64,000 nt of DNA from Acanthosepion pharaonis (GCA_903632075.3 CAHIKZ030004282.1:250001-314000), one strand, 5' to 3'; positions 1-10,759 are shown, counted from the stretch's first letter. The notes: generated from the letters alone by a model not told the origin. Numbers and translations: made by a program.

Positions 1-594
1 ATGGCCGTATTTATTTTATCTTTCTCTCTCCCTTAGCGAGAGACAGCTTGATTTTGTCCAGACAGAATTCAGAGGCTTCTCTTAATTCTTTTGAGGATTT
101 GACGGATCCAACTGACATCAGTTATCCTTCTATTTTGCGTATTTTTTTTTGATATTTTAGTTTGTTTTGGGGCTTCATTCCTTCCTCACCCCTCATTACG
201 TTTCATCGACATATTTTTATATATAGAATTTTATAATCGTTAATTTTTATGCCATGGTGTGTTTTTGTAAGTCCCCTGAGAGTATGCAGTATTATGGTGC
301 ATGGAGGATTGAATAATGATGGGTAAGTTCTTTTGATGGATGTGCAAATTGTAATGAGTGAATGGGTCGTGAATAGGATTAGCTCGGTATAAAATAGTAA
401 AGACCAGCTTCAACCTATTTACCCATTTAGGCCTTGTTCCACAATTGTATGTTTTATAAACAATAAATCTCGATAACACTTTGTTATTTAGTTTGTTTTG
501 GGGATGAACTAAATATAAAGACAAACAAATGATAACTGATGTGAGTAGGACCCGTCCAACCCACAAAATAAAATAGTTTACTCCGGTATTAGGG
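1..594. other. Unassigned AT-rich sequence
   Basis: I see no gene, no recognisable transposon protein and no clear repeat in this stretch. The single long open frame on the minus strand (240-737) runs into the 5S-derived sequence that follows and has no recognisable domain, so I treat it as chance. Confidence 0.5.
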
Positions 595-710
595 GTCTGC
601 TTATAGTACCCAAGCAGTCCACTATCTAAGTATTGACCTGGTTCTACGATGCTTAATTTCGCTGATCGAACGAGAACCGGTGTATTCATCATGATTTGAC
701 CGTAAGCCTG
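595..710 (-). pseudogene. 5S rRNA-derived sequence (pseudogene or 5S-type SINE head)
   Basis: Read on the minus strand, the whole stretch aligns by eye with animal 5S rRNA, including the internal control region around 630-690 (the minus-strand counterparts of cgatgcttaa and gaacgagaaccggtgtattc). Many substitutions, for example around 605-625, show that it is not a functional 5S gene. About 30 bp further on (739-805) comes a motif that recurs in another SINE at 8650-8723, which supports a 5S-headed SINE rather than a lone pseudogene. A second 5S-like piece lies at 32160-32255. Confidence 0.75.
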
Positions 711-738
711 CAATAGTGTTATCTTACCCCTAGACAAT

Positions 739-805
739 TACCCAGGATCACTTACCGTGAATGGATCACTCCAGTCATGATAAAACGGGTAACTGGCTTT
801 TAACA
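739..805 (+). repeat. SINE tail motif shared with 8650-8723
   Basis: The segment starts with attacccaggatcactta and ends with gggtaactggct followed by taacacaac. Nearly the same 65-70 bp occur at 8650-8723 in a different SINE context, so this is a shared 3' module of at least two SINE subtypes. Confidence 0.6.
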
Positions 806-1372
806 CAACATATCCCATTCTGGCATTATTTTTATTCACCTTCCCCTACACAGACTTTGAAATGTACATATGGGGACTAGTTAGGATTTCATAGAGACAC
901 TGAGGTATTAGAGTGAATGTTGTAAGAAGGAGAGAATGTGTTGTTTTGGTGATAGGACTATCGTTGGTATGTTTGGGTCCGTGTCTGTGACTAGCTAAGT
1001 TTAGAAATTAAGACAGAAGAAGACCGTCCTTTTCCCATATCCCCTTTTTTGGTCTTGTGCCACATTTTGTACCAATGTACAGATAAATCTCTATCCCATT
1101 CTGGCAATTAATTCCTATAGAATTTTTATTTTCTTTTTATGTTAAGCTCTAACGCGTTTCTTCCTTTTTTACTGAAGAGTGTGGTTTTCGTATCAATCTA
1201 GGACATAGATAGATCGAAAGCGTCATGCAGAACCACCATCGGTCTTTTTCGGATGCTCTGTTCGTCCAAATGACTTTCTCTTATTTGATTGAGATATCTT
1301 TTATGCATACACGTAAACCTTTTTATCAGGTACAATAATGTTCCGATACGTCTCTCGATTACCCTTTTCCGA
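806..1372. other. Unassigned sequence with a short SINE-3 remnant
   Basis: No gene is seen. At 1050-1086 the words gtcttgtgccacatttt and agataaat match the 3' end of the SINE-like unit described at 7060-7294, so a short fragment of that family is present. The rest is unassigned. Confidence 0.4.
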
Positions 1373-2100
1373 CCTGGGTATGACGATAAACTACATCCGC
1401 GTCCTGGGTATGATGATAAACTACATCCGCCTCCTGGGTATGACGATAAACTACATCCCCGTCCTGGGTATGATGATAAACTACATCCGCATCCTGGGTA
1501 AAACGATAAACGAAGTCCAACAGCAAGACCTCTCATCAGGAGGTTTTTAGGAGCGTGGAAGCACCTCTTAATAGCTGCTGTTCCCATGTTCACCCTGACA
1601 CGCGGTGGTAGCACATGTTAGGGTCCCAACTATGAGCAAATAGTGAACCACCAAACTAGTGTCAAAATACTATGAAAATGTAAAAATAGGTTCTATTCAT
1701 ACGAATCTATCCTAAAAATGTTGTCGGCATTAAATAACCCATTGAGGTTGATATGCCGTAAAACAAAATAAACCAAACCAATCTAAACCAAAGGATACAT
1801 ATTCTATTCATACGGACCTATCCTAAAAATGTTGTCGGCATTAAATAACCCATTGAGGTTGATATGCCGTAAAACAAAATAAGCCAAACCAATCTAAACT
1901 AAAGAATACATATTCTATTCATACAAATCTATCCTAAAAATGTGGTCGGCATTAAATAACCCATTGAGGTTGATATGCCGTAAGACAAAATAAATCAAAC
2001 TAATCTAAACTAAAGAATACATATTCTATTCATACGAATCTATCCTAAAAATGTCGGCATTAAATAACCCTTTGAGGTTGATATGCCGTAAAACAAAACA
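1373..2100 (+). repeat. Composite repeat family A, copy 1 (30-bp and 111-bp tandem arrays)
   Basis: Three modules can be seen. At 1373-1522 are five 30-bp units built on cctgggtatgacgataaact. At 1523-1690 is a conserved single-copy core (key words gaggagcgtgg-like, cacctgttagggtccca-like). At 1690-2100 are four units of about 111 bp, each carrying cggcattaaataaccc and gaggttgatatgccgta; the spacing of ttgtcggcat is 111, 111 and 109 bp. The same module order recurs at 13.2, 23.2, 25.0, 30.9-31.8 (minus) and 59.3 kb. I do not recognise the family and see no terminal inverted repeats. Open frames inside it are by-products of the 30-bp period. Confidence 0.85.
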
Positions 2101-2321
2101 ACATTACTTTCCATTTTTCTAAGTTCGAAAAATACTTTTTTATCGGGTTTGGATTATTTGAGATTATCGGATTATAAAAAAAAAATTATACTGCATTTTG
2201 TCAAGCTGCGATCAAATTTTCCTTGGGAACGTTCGATCTGCCGGGGACATAGCCGATACAGTGTTAAGATTTGTGTCACTCTATATCCACGTAAAACTGC
2301 TGTAATAACATGTCCTTAGTT

Positions 2322-2672
2322 TCAGCTCCATCGGGTTTGTTTATGCCTTTTGAATGTCCCTACGAAGCATTCGATTTTCCCATTCGATCTTTGATGGCAG
2401 GAGCGAGTTTTTTTATATGTTGTATCCGTAAAGGTTTTATAAAAACTTTCAAACTCTTTAGAAGTGAATTGCATGGCGTTTGTCCGAAACAGTGATTTCC
2501 GGGATACCGCATCTACCAAATAATTCACTGTATTTGTAGAAGTTGGACACTTGCATTTTAAAATTTCTAGACATTTGGGAAAATGTCGACAGCGATTAGG
2601 TCGTAAACACCATTTATCGGTCCCGCGAAATCGATGTGTAATCTCGACCACGGTGTGTCTGTCTTTAGTCAA
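2322..2672 (-). pseudogene. Gypsy integrase core (broken)
   Basis: The minus-strand frame (116 codons) carries STNTVNYLVDAVSR, QFTSKEFESF and SNGKIECFVGTFKR. These match the rve integrase core of gypsy elements, where the middle motif normally begins with the second catalytic Asp (DNGTQFTS). Here the Asp-Asn-Gly-Thr stretch is changed to TNAM, so the catalytic residue is lost, while the last catalytic Glu in SNGKIE is still present. The first catalytic Asp region is out of frame. In an intact element the enzyme inserts the cDNA into the genome; this copy cannot. Confidence 0.8.
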
Positions 2673-2735
2673 AGCTCGATTTAATTGGTGATTTTGCTAC
2701 CATGGCACAACCACTGCACGCTTTTACCAATCTCT

Positions 2736-2939
2736 TTATATCTTTGTCCAGTAGACATAGCCGCGAATGAGGGATTTTATTCTAGATATACTTGGATAAC
2801 CTGTATGAAATTCCTTCAACATCCTTTTCTGAAGAGATGCAGGCATTACCATTCTTTCAGCAGACATTAAGACCTCATCAAAGATTGGGAAAATATTATC
2901 ACCGCCAGGTTTCGACTTAATTTTATTTTTCTCCTTCAA
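2736..2939 (-). pseudogene. Gypsy integrase N-terminal zinc-binding region (broken)
   Basis: The frame contains VMPASLQKRMLKEFHTGYP, ISRIKSLIRGYVYW, the usual text of the H2C2 region of gypsy integrases (expected form: P..L....L...H..H.G..RMK...R...YW). One His of the HHCC set is readable (FHTGYP), and the Cys pair is not in this frame. It lies just upstream of the core at 2672-2322 in reading direction, as expected for one integrase. The preceding acidic linker and the tether to RNase H are degraded. Confidence 0.75.
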
Positions 2940-3024
2940 TTTCCATCTTACTTACTTTCTTTTTTTTTTCTCTAATGAAAGTATTTGCCTGAGCTTTTAT
3001 TTTAATTTCATCCACTGTCACTGG

Positions 3025-3284
3025 TAGATATTTACTTGACCCCCGCTCCGACTGAGTCAGGTTGCGACACAAGCTCAGTTTTTAACGTGGTTACCCGAGT
3101 GTTTTCACTCAGACCGCTGGTCTAAGCTGGTTTTAGCTGATCATAGTTTATCCAAGTTGGTCAGAGCTAGTCTAAGCTAGTCATAGCTGGTCTTAGCTGG
3201 TCTAAACTGGTCAGAGCCGGTCCAAGCTAGTCGTAGAGATGATACTACCAGCGTAGGGATGGATGCCTACACCTGGTAAGTATC
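3025..3284 (+). mobile_element. SINE (family with ctggtc repeats) inserted in gypsy pol, 14-bp target duplication
   Basis: The 14-bp word tccactgtcactgg stands at both 3011-3024 and 3285-3298, directly flanking this 260-bp insert. The insert starts tagatatttacttgac, passes gactgagtcaggttgcgaca and ends with an irregular array of ctggtctaagctggtc-type 10-bp units. Related copies lie at about 4086-4280 (minus) and 8325-8480 (plus). Target-primed insertion of a short element fits; I see no clear Pol III box, so the class is inferred. Confidence 0.75.
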
Positions 3285-3349
3285 TCCACTGTCACTGGCA
3301 TATCACATACGGTATTTCAAAACGTTCTTAATTTCATTCTCAGCACTTA

Positions 3350-4060
3350 GCGCTGCAATTACCGTATCTTCTAAAGGTTCACATTTTAGATACGAGTCTC
3401 GACAATTTGTATGGTAGGAAATCCATTTTCAAACTGTAATTCAACAGAATTGTCCCCCATCGCTGTAGTCGATTCGCTGTATGTGTCGGGATACACTTTT
3501 TCGACCCGAAAATAGATAACCGCGGACGGTTGACTGTAAGTAGGGTGAACTTTCTGCCGTGAATGTATTTGTGAAATTTTTCACAGCAGAAAAAATTATT
3601 TCCAATGCCTCTTTATCTGGTAGTAATTCTTCCCAGCCGATAACAATGTTCTTGACGCATGTGCTATCACTTTTTACTTTTTACAGAAACATCTTTGTGT
3701 TTATGCAAAATTACGGCACCGATACTATAGTTACCAGCGTCTCTAGCTACGATTATTTCTAATTTTGGGTGTAAATTGCGAGAGAAAGACGTTCGACGTT
3801 AGAATCCTTTTAATTTTTTCGAATGTTTTTGGCATTCGGCCGTCCAATTCCACTTTTTTTTTAAACTGAATTATTTAATGGTGCTCGCAAAAAATTCATG
3901 TTTGGAATAAAGATATAATAATTTGCGAAACCTAAAAATGCTTGTCATGATGACACATTAGTTAGGGAGGGCATATTTGTAATTGCACTTGCTCTGATTC
4001 GGTTTGATTTCCTGCTGTTTTCACCGATGGTTTAGCCCCAAAATTTAATTTTTTTCATGA
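3350..4060 (-). pseudogene. Gypsy RT connection and RNase H (broken)
   Basis: Translating the minus strand across several frames gives LTNVSS-QAFLGFANYY near 3985-3920, a piece matching the RT thumb/connection of gypsy pol, then pieces matching the RNase H domain: VASDAGNYSIGAV-like text near 3760-3700, and the region before the tether near 3560-3450. No single frame spans it; at least three frameshifts and several stops are present. The order between reverse transcriptase and integrase supports the assignment. In a live element RNase H would remove the RNA template. Confidence 0.75.
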
Positions 4061-4085
4061 AAATTCGCATTTCTCATCACTCGAT

Positions 4086-4280
4086 TTAAAAGTCGTATTT
4101 CTTTATTTTTTTGAATACTTCATTTACGTGCTGATACTTCCTGGCCACCGCTATGACTGGCTTGGACACGTTTTGAAAAGCTAAGACCAGCGTCCTGATT
4201 GAAAACACTCGGGTCTTTACGTTAAAAACTGACCTTGTGTCACAACCTGACTCAGGAGAGGGTGTCAAGTAAATCTCTAC
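4086..4280 (-). mobile_element. Second copy of the ctggtc SINE family inside gypsy pol
   Basis: Read on the minus strand this segment starts gtagagatttacttgac, then cctgagtcaggttgtgacac and gacccgagtgttttca, matching the insert at 3025-3284 and the copy at 8325 on the plus strand. It separates the RT fragment from the RNase H fragment of the gypsy element. The 60-codon open frame here is SINE sequence, not a gene. The target duplication could not be read. Confidence 0.7.
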
Positions 4281-4479
4281 CTTAATTTACATGCTGAATA
4301 TGCTGCTCTCGATTTTCACTTTTTATGAAAAAGTAATCTCGATTGTGAAGTTTACATTGCTCAACATTGAAAAATAATAGTTTAAACTTGTATAATACTT
4401 TGCCTATTGGTTGTTTTGAACATTTTTCGTCAACCTGAATTTGCAAATATACACATCTTTGAAAAGTACTTTCCACTAT

Positions 4480-4740
4480 TTAACTTTGCGTAAACTTCTT
4501 CTGGGATTGAACAGTGGGTAATTGTAAGCAATCATTCAGCTGCCTCGAGAAATCGGCACACACACAGATTTTGTTATTTTTCTTTTGCACGTAAACGGTC
4601 GGGGTGGCCCAATCGCTATAATCCACTTTGGAGATCACACCCATATTTTCCAAGTGATCTAATTCCTTGTTTATCATATCCAAAGCTGAAAAAGACACAT
4701 TCCTCTTTGGCCTAAAATTGGTACTACTTTGGCAGGGGCG
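4480..4740 (-). pseudogene. Gypsy reverse transcriptase, N-terminal part (broken)
   Basis: The frame contains ALDMINKELDHLENMGVI, VDYSDWATPTVYVQKKNNKI and CVCADFSRQLNDCLQ. This is the gypsy RT text in which the polymerase reads past E..L..LE..GII....S.WA.P.V.V.KK....R.C.D; the last part carries the start of RT motif A (ADFS, in place of the usual DYS/DYR). Sequence after 4480 is lost or replaced by SINE and unassigned DNA before RNase H resumes near 4060. Clear homology, certainly non-functional. Confidence 0.85.
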
Positions 4741-6488
4741 ATATCACCCCTGAAATAATAATACTAATGATTATAAAGAAGAATATGCTATAAAACAGAA
4801 AACAGCAAGTGAAAGAAAGGCGTTTTTGAATAACCAACATGTTAATATGCTGTAAAGACTATGAAATGTAAATGTTACAGAAAATTAATTTAGAACACGA
4901 AATACAATCTTTTTTTATAAGTATACAAAGGATATCAGATTATTAATAAAAAATTACTGGAACAATAATAATTTAGAACTTTTAAACAAAGAAATGGATT
5001 TTGACACTTTAAGAATCGAAGTTAAAATTAACAATTTATTACCTAAATAAGAATTTATTTTTAAAACCAGAATCTCTGTAGTTTACAAAGAGCGGCAGAA
5101 TAATTAGTAGCGAAGTGATAAACAATAGCGTCTTGTTATGGACGTTGGAAACCAATCGATGAAAAAGTAAATTGTTCATTCTCGGAGGAGTGAAGTTATA
5201 CTTTGGTAGTATATCAGTACGTTCGCACTAGAAAAACCTTTACGTTACCAGTACTCTTAATAAAGAGGCGAGCCAACCGGAGGATATAAGGAGTTTTGGG
5301 TTCGTCTGCCTTCGAATGCAGTCGAACTGAGTGGAGTGAGGTCAGAGCTTGAACAGGAATCTTCTGCTGTGTTGCTGACGCTGAGGGCCAAGAAGCGAAA
5401 TACCGACGCTACTCCTCACTACTCTTAATACTACTACTACTATTACGACTGATGAGGACGGAACATCGAAGGTTGTTGTAGTTGTGCTAAGAAAAGACCA
5501 AAAAGGGTTAAAACGAAGGCCACATCTCACCTTACCGAAATTATTCGAAGTATTTGTGTTTGTTTGTTTATATACAAGAAACATTCAACCTTATGCAAAA
5601 GAATTATTTTTTTGTATGTGTTCGCTTTTATAAAAAAAATGTCCTTTCAATATCGAATCGACTTGGTTATATTTATTTTGATGTTAACCCGATTCAACCC
5701 GACAAATTCGCAGGTGCACCAAGGGGGAGCATTCGGATGTCTGCGACCTTATGACCACTCTCCAAGATCAAAACAATCACAAGGTGGCTGGACGGCAGCT
5801 TCGAATTGACATTGGAAACCGGAGACTTGTGTCTAACCTGCAATACTGAATCATACCGGACCAACAGCCGGTCTTGTGGAGTGCGTGGGTCCAGTGGGGT
5901 GAGGATACGGTGTTACACTACATTTAACTGAAACTTTGCGTTAATTTTTGTGCATCTTCCTAATCATTCAGACAAAAAACTTCCGGTTATTGATTTTTTT
6001 AATTATTCTTTTTTTAGCCATTCAGCATTACTAGATGAGCCATCCACTTTATTACAAAGAGTTTATGGGCAAATCTCATAAATTGCATCCAATCTGTTCC
6101 GAACAAGTTATAAATTCTTTACATCACGAATGCTTTAGCCTTCACCGTTTTCCCATAAAACGGTGCATCTGATGAAAACTCACCTTTAAATGTCTGCCCA
6201 GTGACGACGAGCAATTTGTTTTTGGTAATGTTAAGATAAGTTTACTGATTCTTTCCCTCGTTTCTGTGTTTATAATAGTAAACTTCCGAATCTATGTCTC
6301 GCTGAAACTTTACATTTCTTCTATTTATTTTTACGGATATCATTTTTTTCCCTTGTGTTCATTGTTTGTCGTCGATGCTACGTTTAGACGTTTAGAGTTC
6401 CTCTTTAATTTTAACTCTTTATTCTTTTTTTTTTTTTAAATTTACAGTACTAACTCTTGTGTTCCACATTTCCACAGTCAAAACATTT
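4741..6488. other. Unassigned sequence, possibly 5' part of the gypsy element
   Basis: No gene is recognised. Near 5255-5300 the words aataaagaggcgagcc and ggatataaggag resemble LTR promoter/poly(A) sequence, which would fit the upstream side of the gypsy pol on the minus strand only poorly because it is on the plus strand. From 5640 to 6480 I see nothing identifiable. Confidence 0.35.
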
Positions 6489-6493
6489 GTTCT

Positions 6494-6735
6494 TGTTGTA
6501 ATAGGATCCACCTAATTTGCATAGTGGAGTACCGACCATATAAATATGGTTGATACCGGGAAGACGAGGGGGAGGAATCAAGAGATTCAATCCAGAGACT
6601 CTGCCCGACTGCGACTAAGTCAACACATTCTCCAGGAACGGTCTTCCCAAGGATATACAAAAGACTATATGTAAATACTGTGTACACTTTCTTGTTTCAA
6701 TACATTTTGTTCTAAGTACATTTTGTGTTTGAACA
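6494..6735. mobile_element. Solo LTR, 242 bp, 5-bp target duplication gttct
   Basis: The segment begins TGTTGTAATAGGATCC and ends TGTTTGAACA, and gttct stands on both sides (6489-6493 and 6736-6740). A TATA-like word (tataaatat) sits near 6539-6547. TG...CA ends with a 5-bp duplication are the hallmark of an LTR left after recombination. A relative lies at 6967-7485. The family is not known to me; 5-bp duplications fit Ty3/gypsy or copia. Confidence 0.8.
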
Positions 6736-6966
6736 GTTCTCTAAATGGCAGTCCCTCTTGAAACATCTGTAACATGGATTTGGTTTTGTAATGTATCTTT
6801 TGTTCCCATATGCTTTGGAACGAACCGAATTTATGTGAGATACATTCAATTCAATCCGTATAGCGTTGTAAGTTTACCATTCTTTGATAGTGTTCGGCTA
6901 CAGTTTGCAAGGTTAGTTTTCAGACATGTTCAAGCTTGTCAAATTTCTAAAACTGATCTTCGCATC

Positions 6967-7485
6967 TGTTGTGGTAGGATCCACCTAATTTGCATAGTGG
7001 AGTACCGACCATATAAATATGGTTGGTACCGGGAAGAGAGGGAGGAATCAAGAGATTCACTCTCAGTTGAACTCTCTGCATTTTGCAGTGAGGGATGAAA
7101 CCCTGCCTCTCGGCAAAGCCACGTCCGAGGCTTTGCCGAGAGGCAGGGTTTCATCCGGGGTGGTAGACAGGCCTTGAACCCGTCTAGGCGAGTTCAGAAA
7201 GACCATATTTTTGCCCGAGCCTACGGGCTCCGAGATACCCACTTTAAACCGGCCTTGTGCCACATTTTATCCCCGTGGGTGGATAGATAAATACAGGAAT
7301 CAAGAGATTCAACCAGAGACTCTGCCCGACTGCGACTCAGTCAACACATTCTCCAGGAACGGTCTTACCAGGAATATACAAAAGACTATATGTAAATATT
7401 GTGTACACTTTCTTGTTTCAATACATTTTGTTCTAAGTACCTTTTGTGTTGTATTATTATTCCATACATTAGTCAAGTTTCAACA
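6967..7485. mobile_element. Second solo LTR of the same family, split by a SINE; duplication gcatc
   Basis: It begins TGTTGTGGTAGGATCC and ends GTCAAGTTTCAACA, with gcatc at 6962-6966 and again at 7486-7490. It matches the LTR at 6494-6735 for about 230 bp, except for a SINE insertion at 7060-7294 and a longer 3' end. The different flanking duplications show two independent insertions, not a tandem duplication. Confidence 0.8.
7060..7294 (+). mobile_element. SINE-3 unit (235 bp) with 17-bp target duplication
   Basis: The word aggaatcaagagattca occurs at 7043-7059 and 7295-7311 around the insert and only once at the matching site of the first LTR (6573-6589), so the empty site is preserved next door. 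The insert starts ctctcagttgaactctctgc, has cctacgggctc in the middle and ends ccttgtgccacatttt...agataaatac. Relatives: 35340-35575 (minus), 42219-42540 (plus), four tandem units at 55155-56105. An internal hairpin (7088-7155: ctgcctctcggcaaagcc and its complement) is unusual. I see no certain A/B boxes. Confidence 0.85.
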
Positions 7486-8324
7486 GCATCCTTATTTGCT
7501 GTCAACTATTGCACGAATATCAGCCACTTAAACATGTCGGATGTCAGTTCGCTTAATTTAAACTGTTTAAAATACTAGCATAGGTGATACAATCATTTTT
7601 TTTTAGGCATGGCCAATATGTATTGAACAGTGAAATTAGTTTCTTCAAACGATAATTCACTCGATTTTTTCAGCAGGATGTAATTCACGTATGTTTCGCG
7701 TTTCGAGGACCCTAACATTCTTCGTAGCAAATGCTTTTTTTGTACCATCAGCTTATGCGATCTTTTTCAAAGATTTCCTCATAGCGTCTGTAGTATGCTA
7801 CAAATGTAACCTCTTCATCAGGGTTATATTTAAATTTGGCAATTATATTTACTACTGAACCCCGTGAGAAAAAAAAGTAGACGTGTTTTCGTTATTTTTA
7901 CTCTTCATAAAAAGTTCTAGTATTTTTGCTGCTGTTCTTGTTGTCTCCACAATGTTTCCTGGAATTGTTGTTGCTGTTGTTGTCCTTGCTGTTTTATTAT
8001 TTTCAACATTACAGCGTTCAAGTCCTCCATTTTTAACTGTTTGAATTGAAAATTTGCGTCGAATGTATATTTCAAATATTTTAATATTTTGGTTGTTTCC
8101 GGCGTAAGTATTTTTTTAGGTACTGGTTTTAAAAATATATATATCTTTGTTCACCACTATTGTAATAAATAGTGAATCATCATCGTCGCCAAAACTGTTG
8201 TGTTGTGGGGTGGGGTGGGGTGGTGTCAGGCAAAACACAACACTTAACTCGACAATAGTAGTTGATAGTAATATTCAATACTCAGCTAGACAAGTCACCG
8301 AAATAGTATTGTCTTCTCCCGAGG
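7486..8324. other. Unassigned AT-rich sequence
   Basis: No gene or known repeat recognised. Short runs such as ttgttgttgctgttgttg near 7960-7985 and ggggtggggtggggtgg near 8206-8222 are low-complexity sequence. Confidence 0.4.
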
Positions 8325-8723
8325 TTTACTCGACCCACCACCCCACTGAGTCATGTTGTGACAAAAGGTCGGTTTTTAACGTGGGGACTCGAGTGTTTCC
8401 ACTCGGGCCGCTGGTCTTAGCTTGTCTTAGCTGAACATAGCTTATCTAAGCTAGTCATAGCTGGTTTAACCAGCACTAAGTAACAGATGTCACGCAACTG
8501 TAGGGGGATACGCAAGGGAGAATAGAAGGCTTCCGGCACGGAAGAGATGCTACAACCACAGCTTCCATCCCGACGTGGAAAACCCCTCCTCTGCAAATCC
8601 GACAGAATCTGGAAGGAAAGCCCCTGGTATTGTTTTCTCCCAGAGACATTACCCAGGATCACTTAGCATGAAATGAGTCAGTCCATTCATGATATTAAGG
8701 AGGGTAACTGGCTCTTACCACAA
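8325..8723 (+). mobile_element. SINE copy: ctggtc-type head with shared tail
   Basis: 8330-8480 matches the elements at 3025 and 4086 (words actgagtcatgttgtgaca, gactcgagtgtttcc, ctggtcttagct). Between 8480 and 8640 is a GC-richer body. 8650-8723 repeats the tail seen at 739-805 (tacccaggatcactta, gggtaactggctctta). It shows that the tail is exchanged between SINE types. Confidence 0.65.
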
Positions 8724-8729
8724 CAATAA

Positions 8730-9440
8730 ACTTTTATTTGAATTAGTGTGGAACGTCAACATTTTGATTATGTCATTATTTTCTCTTCGAGTTACATGTG
8801 CTATCCATTTCAGTTGTTGCTGCTGTTGAAAGTCCTTAAGTTATGTAGTTTTTGTTATTTGTTTGTGCTCTGGCTCTTTCTAGTATTGACGGAGATTTCC
8901 TTCTTAAACTTTTCTTTGAAGTAGTGTGGAATATCAGCATCTTGATTATGTCATTATTTTCTCTTCGAGTTACATATGCTATACCTTTTAGTTGTTGCTG
9001 TTGTTGAAAGTCCTCAAGTGAGGGGGTTTCTTTTTATTTGGTACAGTTCATTTTTTGTGATTCTGTAGCAGCAATCCACAAAGTTAAAAGAATGATCCTC
9101 ACTATTATTCGTTCGAAGCCATTTTAAACGTTGATCAGAAATAGCGGTTGTATAAAACTGGCAGTATAGATATTTCTGTTTCTTCGTGTTTGGCGCCTAG
9201 CATGGCATCTATATTTAAAGACTCTATCTAAGGAGGCTATTTAAGAACATAACTCGGGTTCTTAGATGAATGTTTTAGTTTTGCAGCAATATGCGGTGTT
9301 GTGTGAAACTACCACCTAACGAAGTCTATTCTATCTTCAATTTCCATATCTTCTATACTTGATTTGTTATAACTCATCCATACACCAGGGTATTTGAAAT
9401 GTTTGGTATTTATTAATTCGATCCTGGGTTTTTTTAGGGG
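8730..9440 (-). pseudogene. RTE-type LINE, C-terminal reverse transcriptase region (broken)
   Basis: On the minus strand, 9400-9300 gives FKYPGVWMSYNKSSIEDMEI, matching the RT region usually read as FKYLGVW or FRYLG, and further down QQLKWIAHVTRREN matches the common LINE C-terminal word (LGHV.R....). The latter piece is present twice in direct order (about 8840-8735 and 9020-8912), an internal duplication of about 110 bp. Stops interrupt every frame. The catalytic core lies further 5' and is missing. Confidence 0.7.
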
Positions 9441-10378
9441 GGGGTATGATGGATTTAGGGTACGTACTTTCACTGCTTTTATTTCATTTCAACTCCAGAT
9501 CATACTTTCCGTTTTGGAAAGGTTTCTTCTTGGAACTCTTGGTAGAGGATATTGATTTATTTTTTGGCAAATAAATATCTTGATAATGACAGTATACAAA
9601 ACCCTACACACTCTAGTCAACTTTAACTTGTGGATGTTATCAAGATCTTACCAGTATCTGACAGCTTCTAGCCTTTAAAACATATTTGTTGGTTATCAAT
9701 ACAGGTCATCGACTTACGACAAATGGCGGCTCGTGGCTAGAATTAATCGGGGTGCTGACTCAGGAAATGATTAGCCATTGTTTTAATATTGTGTAAAACG
9801 AAATAAACACATAAAAAATTTATAAATAAACTTGATAAAAATACTAAACCAAAAAATTAATTTTTATTATAAATTGTTACAGTTCAAGCTTGCTCCATTC
9901 TTTTAAAAACGAAATCCATTATTCCTTGTTTTACTTTGAGCTAAAAAGTTAATAATTAAAACATTTCTTTTTAAGACGATAGTGTCGTTAATAAATCTTA
10001 TTCATAAACCCAATCAAAAACCTTTTCTAATTAGATAATTTTATAGTTTTATTGAATTTTTTATTTTACAATTCAGAACAGATTTTTGGTGAATAGCTTA
10101 ACTGTTTTACAAAACAAATTTGGGAATTTCCGTTCTCCCAGGAGTCCTGCTTTTAACTAATAAAAAAATATCCGCCCTAAAACTTGGAATTTCCCATTTT
10201 CGTGAAATTAAGTAAGTGGGTGGTAACATATGTGATATATTCCGGAAAGGGATATATTTGATCGAAGTAGCTAAGTGGTTTAGGCTCCTGTAACCGAGTA
10301 GAACGATCTATCAGGTAGCAGTCATGGAACTGGTCCTCGTCGTAGTCGCAGTCAATAGGTGTAGGCAATAGGCTTAAA
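9441..10378. other. Unassigned AT-rich sequence
   Basis: No gene or transposon protein was found. The stretch is AT-rich, with homopolymer runs, and the 76-codon minus frame at 10177-10407 has no recognisable domain. Confidence 0.4.
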
Positions 10379-10500
10379 CCAATAGGATAGCTAATGACGT
10401 AATCCAATGGGCGTCGTCAATAGGCGCCCTGTACCTCTACATCAGCCTGTATTTATGGCTGACACCAGCCAATCATATTCCTGTGAGGGGGAACACAGGT
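10379..10500 (+). promoter_or_regulatory. Promoter-like cluster (CCAAT, CRE-like, TATA-like)
   Basis: Within about 100 bp there are ccaat words at 10379, 10404 and 10469, a tgacgt (CRE half site) at 10395 and tatttat at 10450. No ORF or exon follows that I can recognise, so this may be part of an unidentified LTR or a chance cluster. Confidence 0.25.
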
Positions 10501-10759
10501 GTATCAATATTCATTACATCAATATGTAAAAAAATATTTTTTACCAGGATTTTCTAAAAAAAATTTCAAAAATAATTTCATTCATTTAATGAAAATATCC
10601 TGAAAATATCCATTAAAATCCGACAGTTATTTGATTTTTGCGAGAAATATTTTTCATTGGAAAAAAAAAGCTCAAAAACACTAATCGTAATTATGTCGAC
10701 CGCTGACGTAAACAAAACAAGATATTTATGAATAAAAATGACAATAGGAAAACTGGTAA

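Larger units (their letters stand above)
2200..4740 (-). mobile_element. Decayed Ty3/gypsy-type LTR retrotransposon (pol remnant)
   Basis: Fragments of one pol gene lie in order on the minus strand: reverse transcriptase (about 4740-4480), RT connection and RNase H (about 4060-3350), integrase zinc-binding region (2939-2736) and integrase core (2672-2322). This order is that of Ty3/gypsy elements. All pieces carry stops and frameshifts, and two copies of one SINE family interrupt the gene (3025-3284 and about 4086-4280). I found no convincing LTR pair, and gag was not recognised. It is an old, inactive copy. Confidence 0.85.

Noticed and set aside
240..737. 165-codon minus frame at the start
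   Set aside because: It overlaps the 5S-derived sequence and has no recognisable domain or codon bias.
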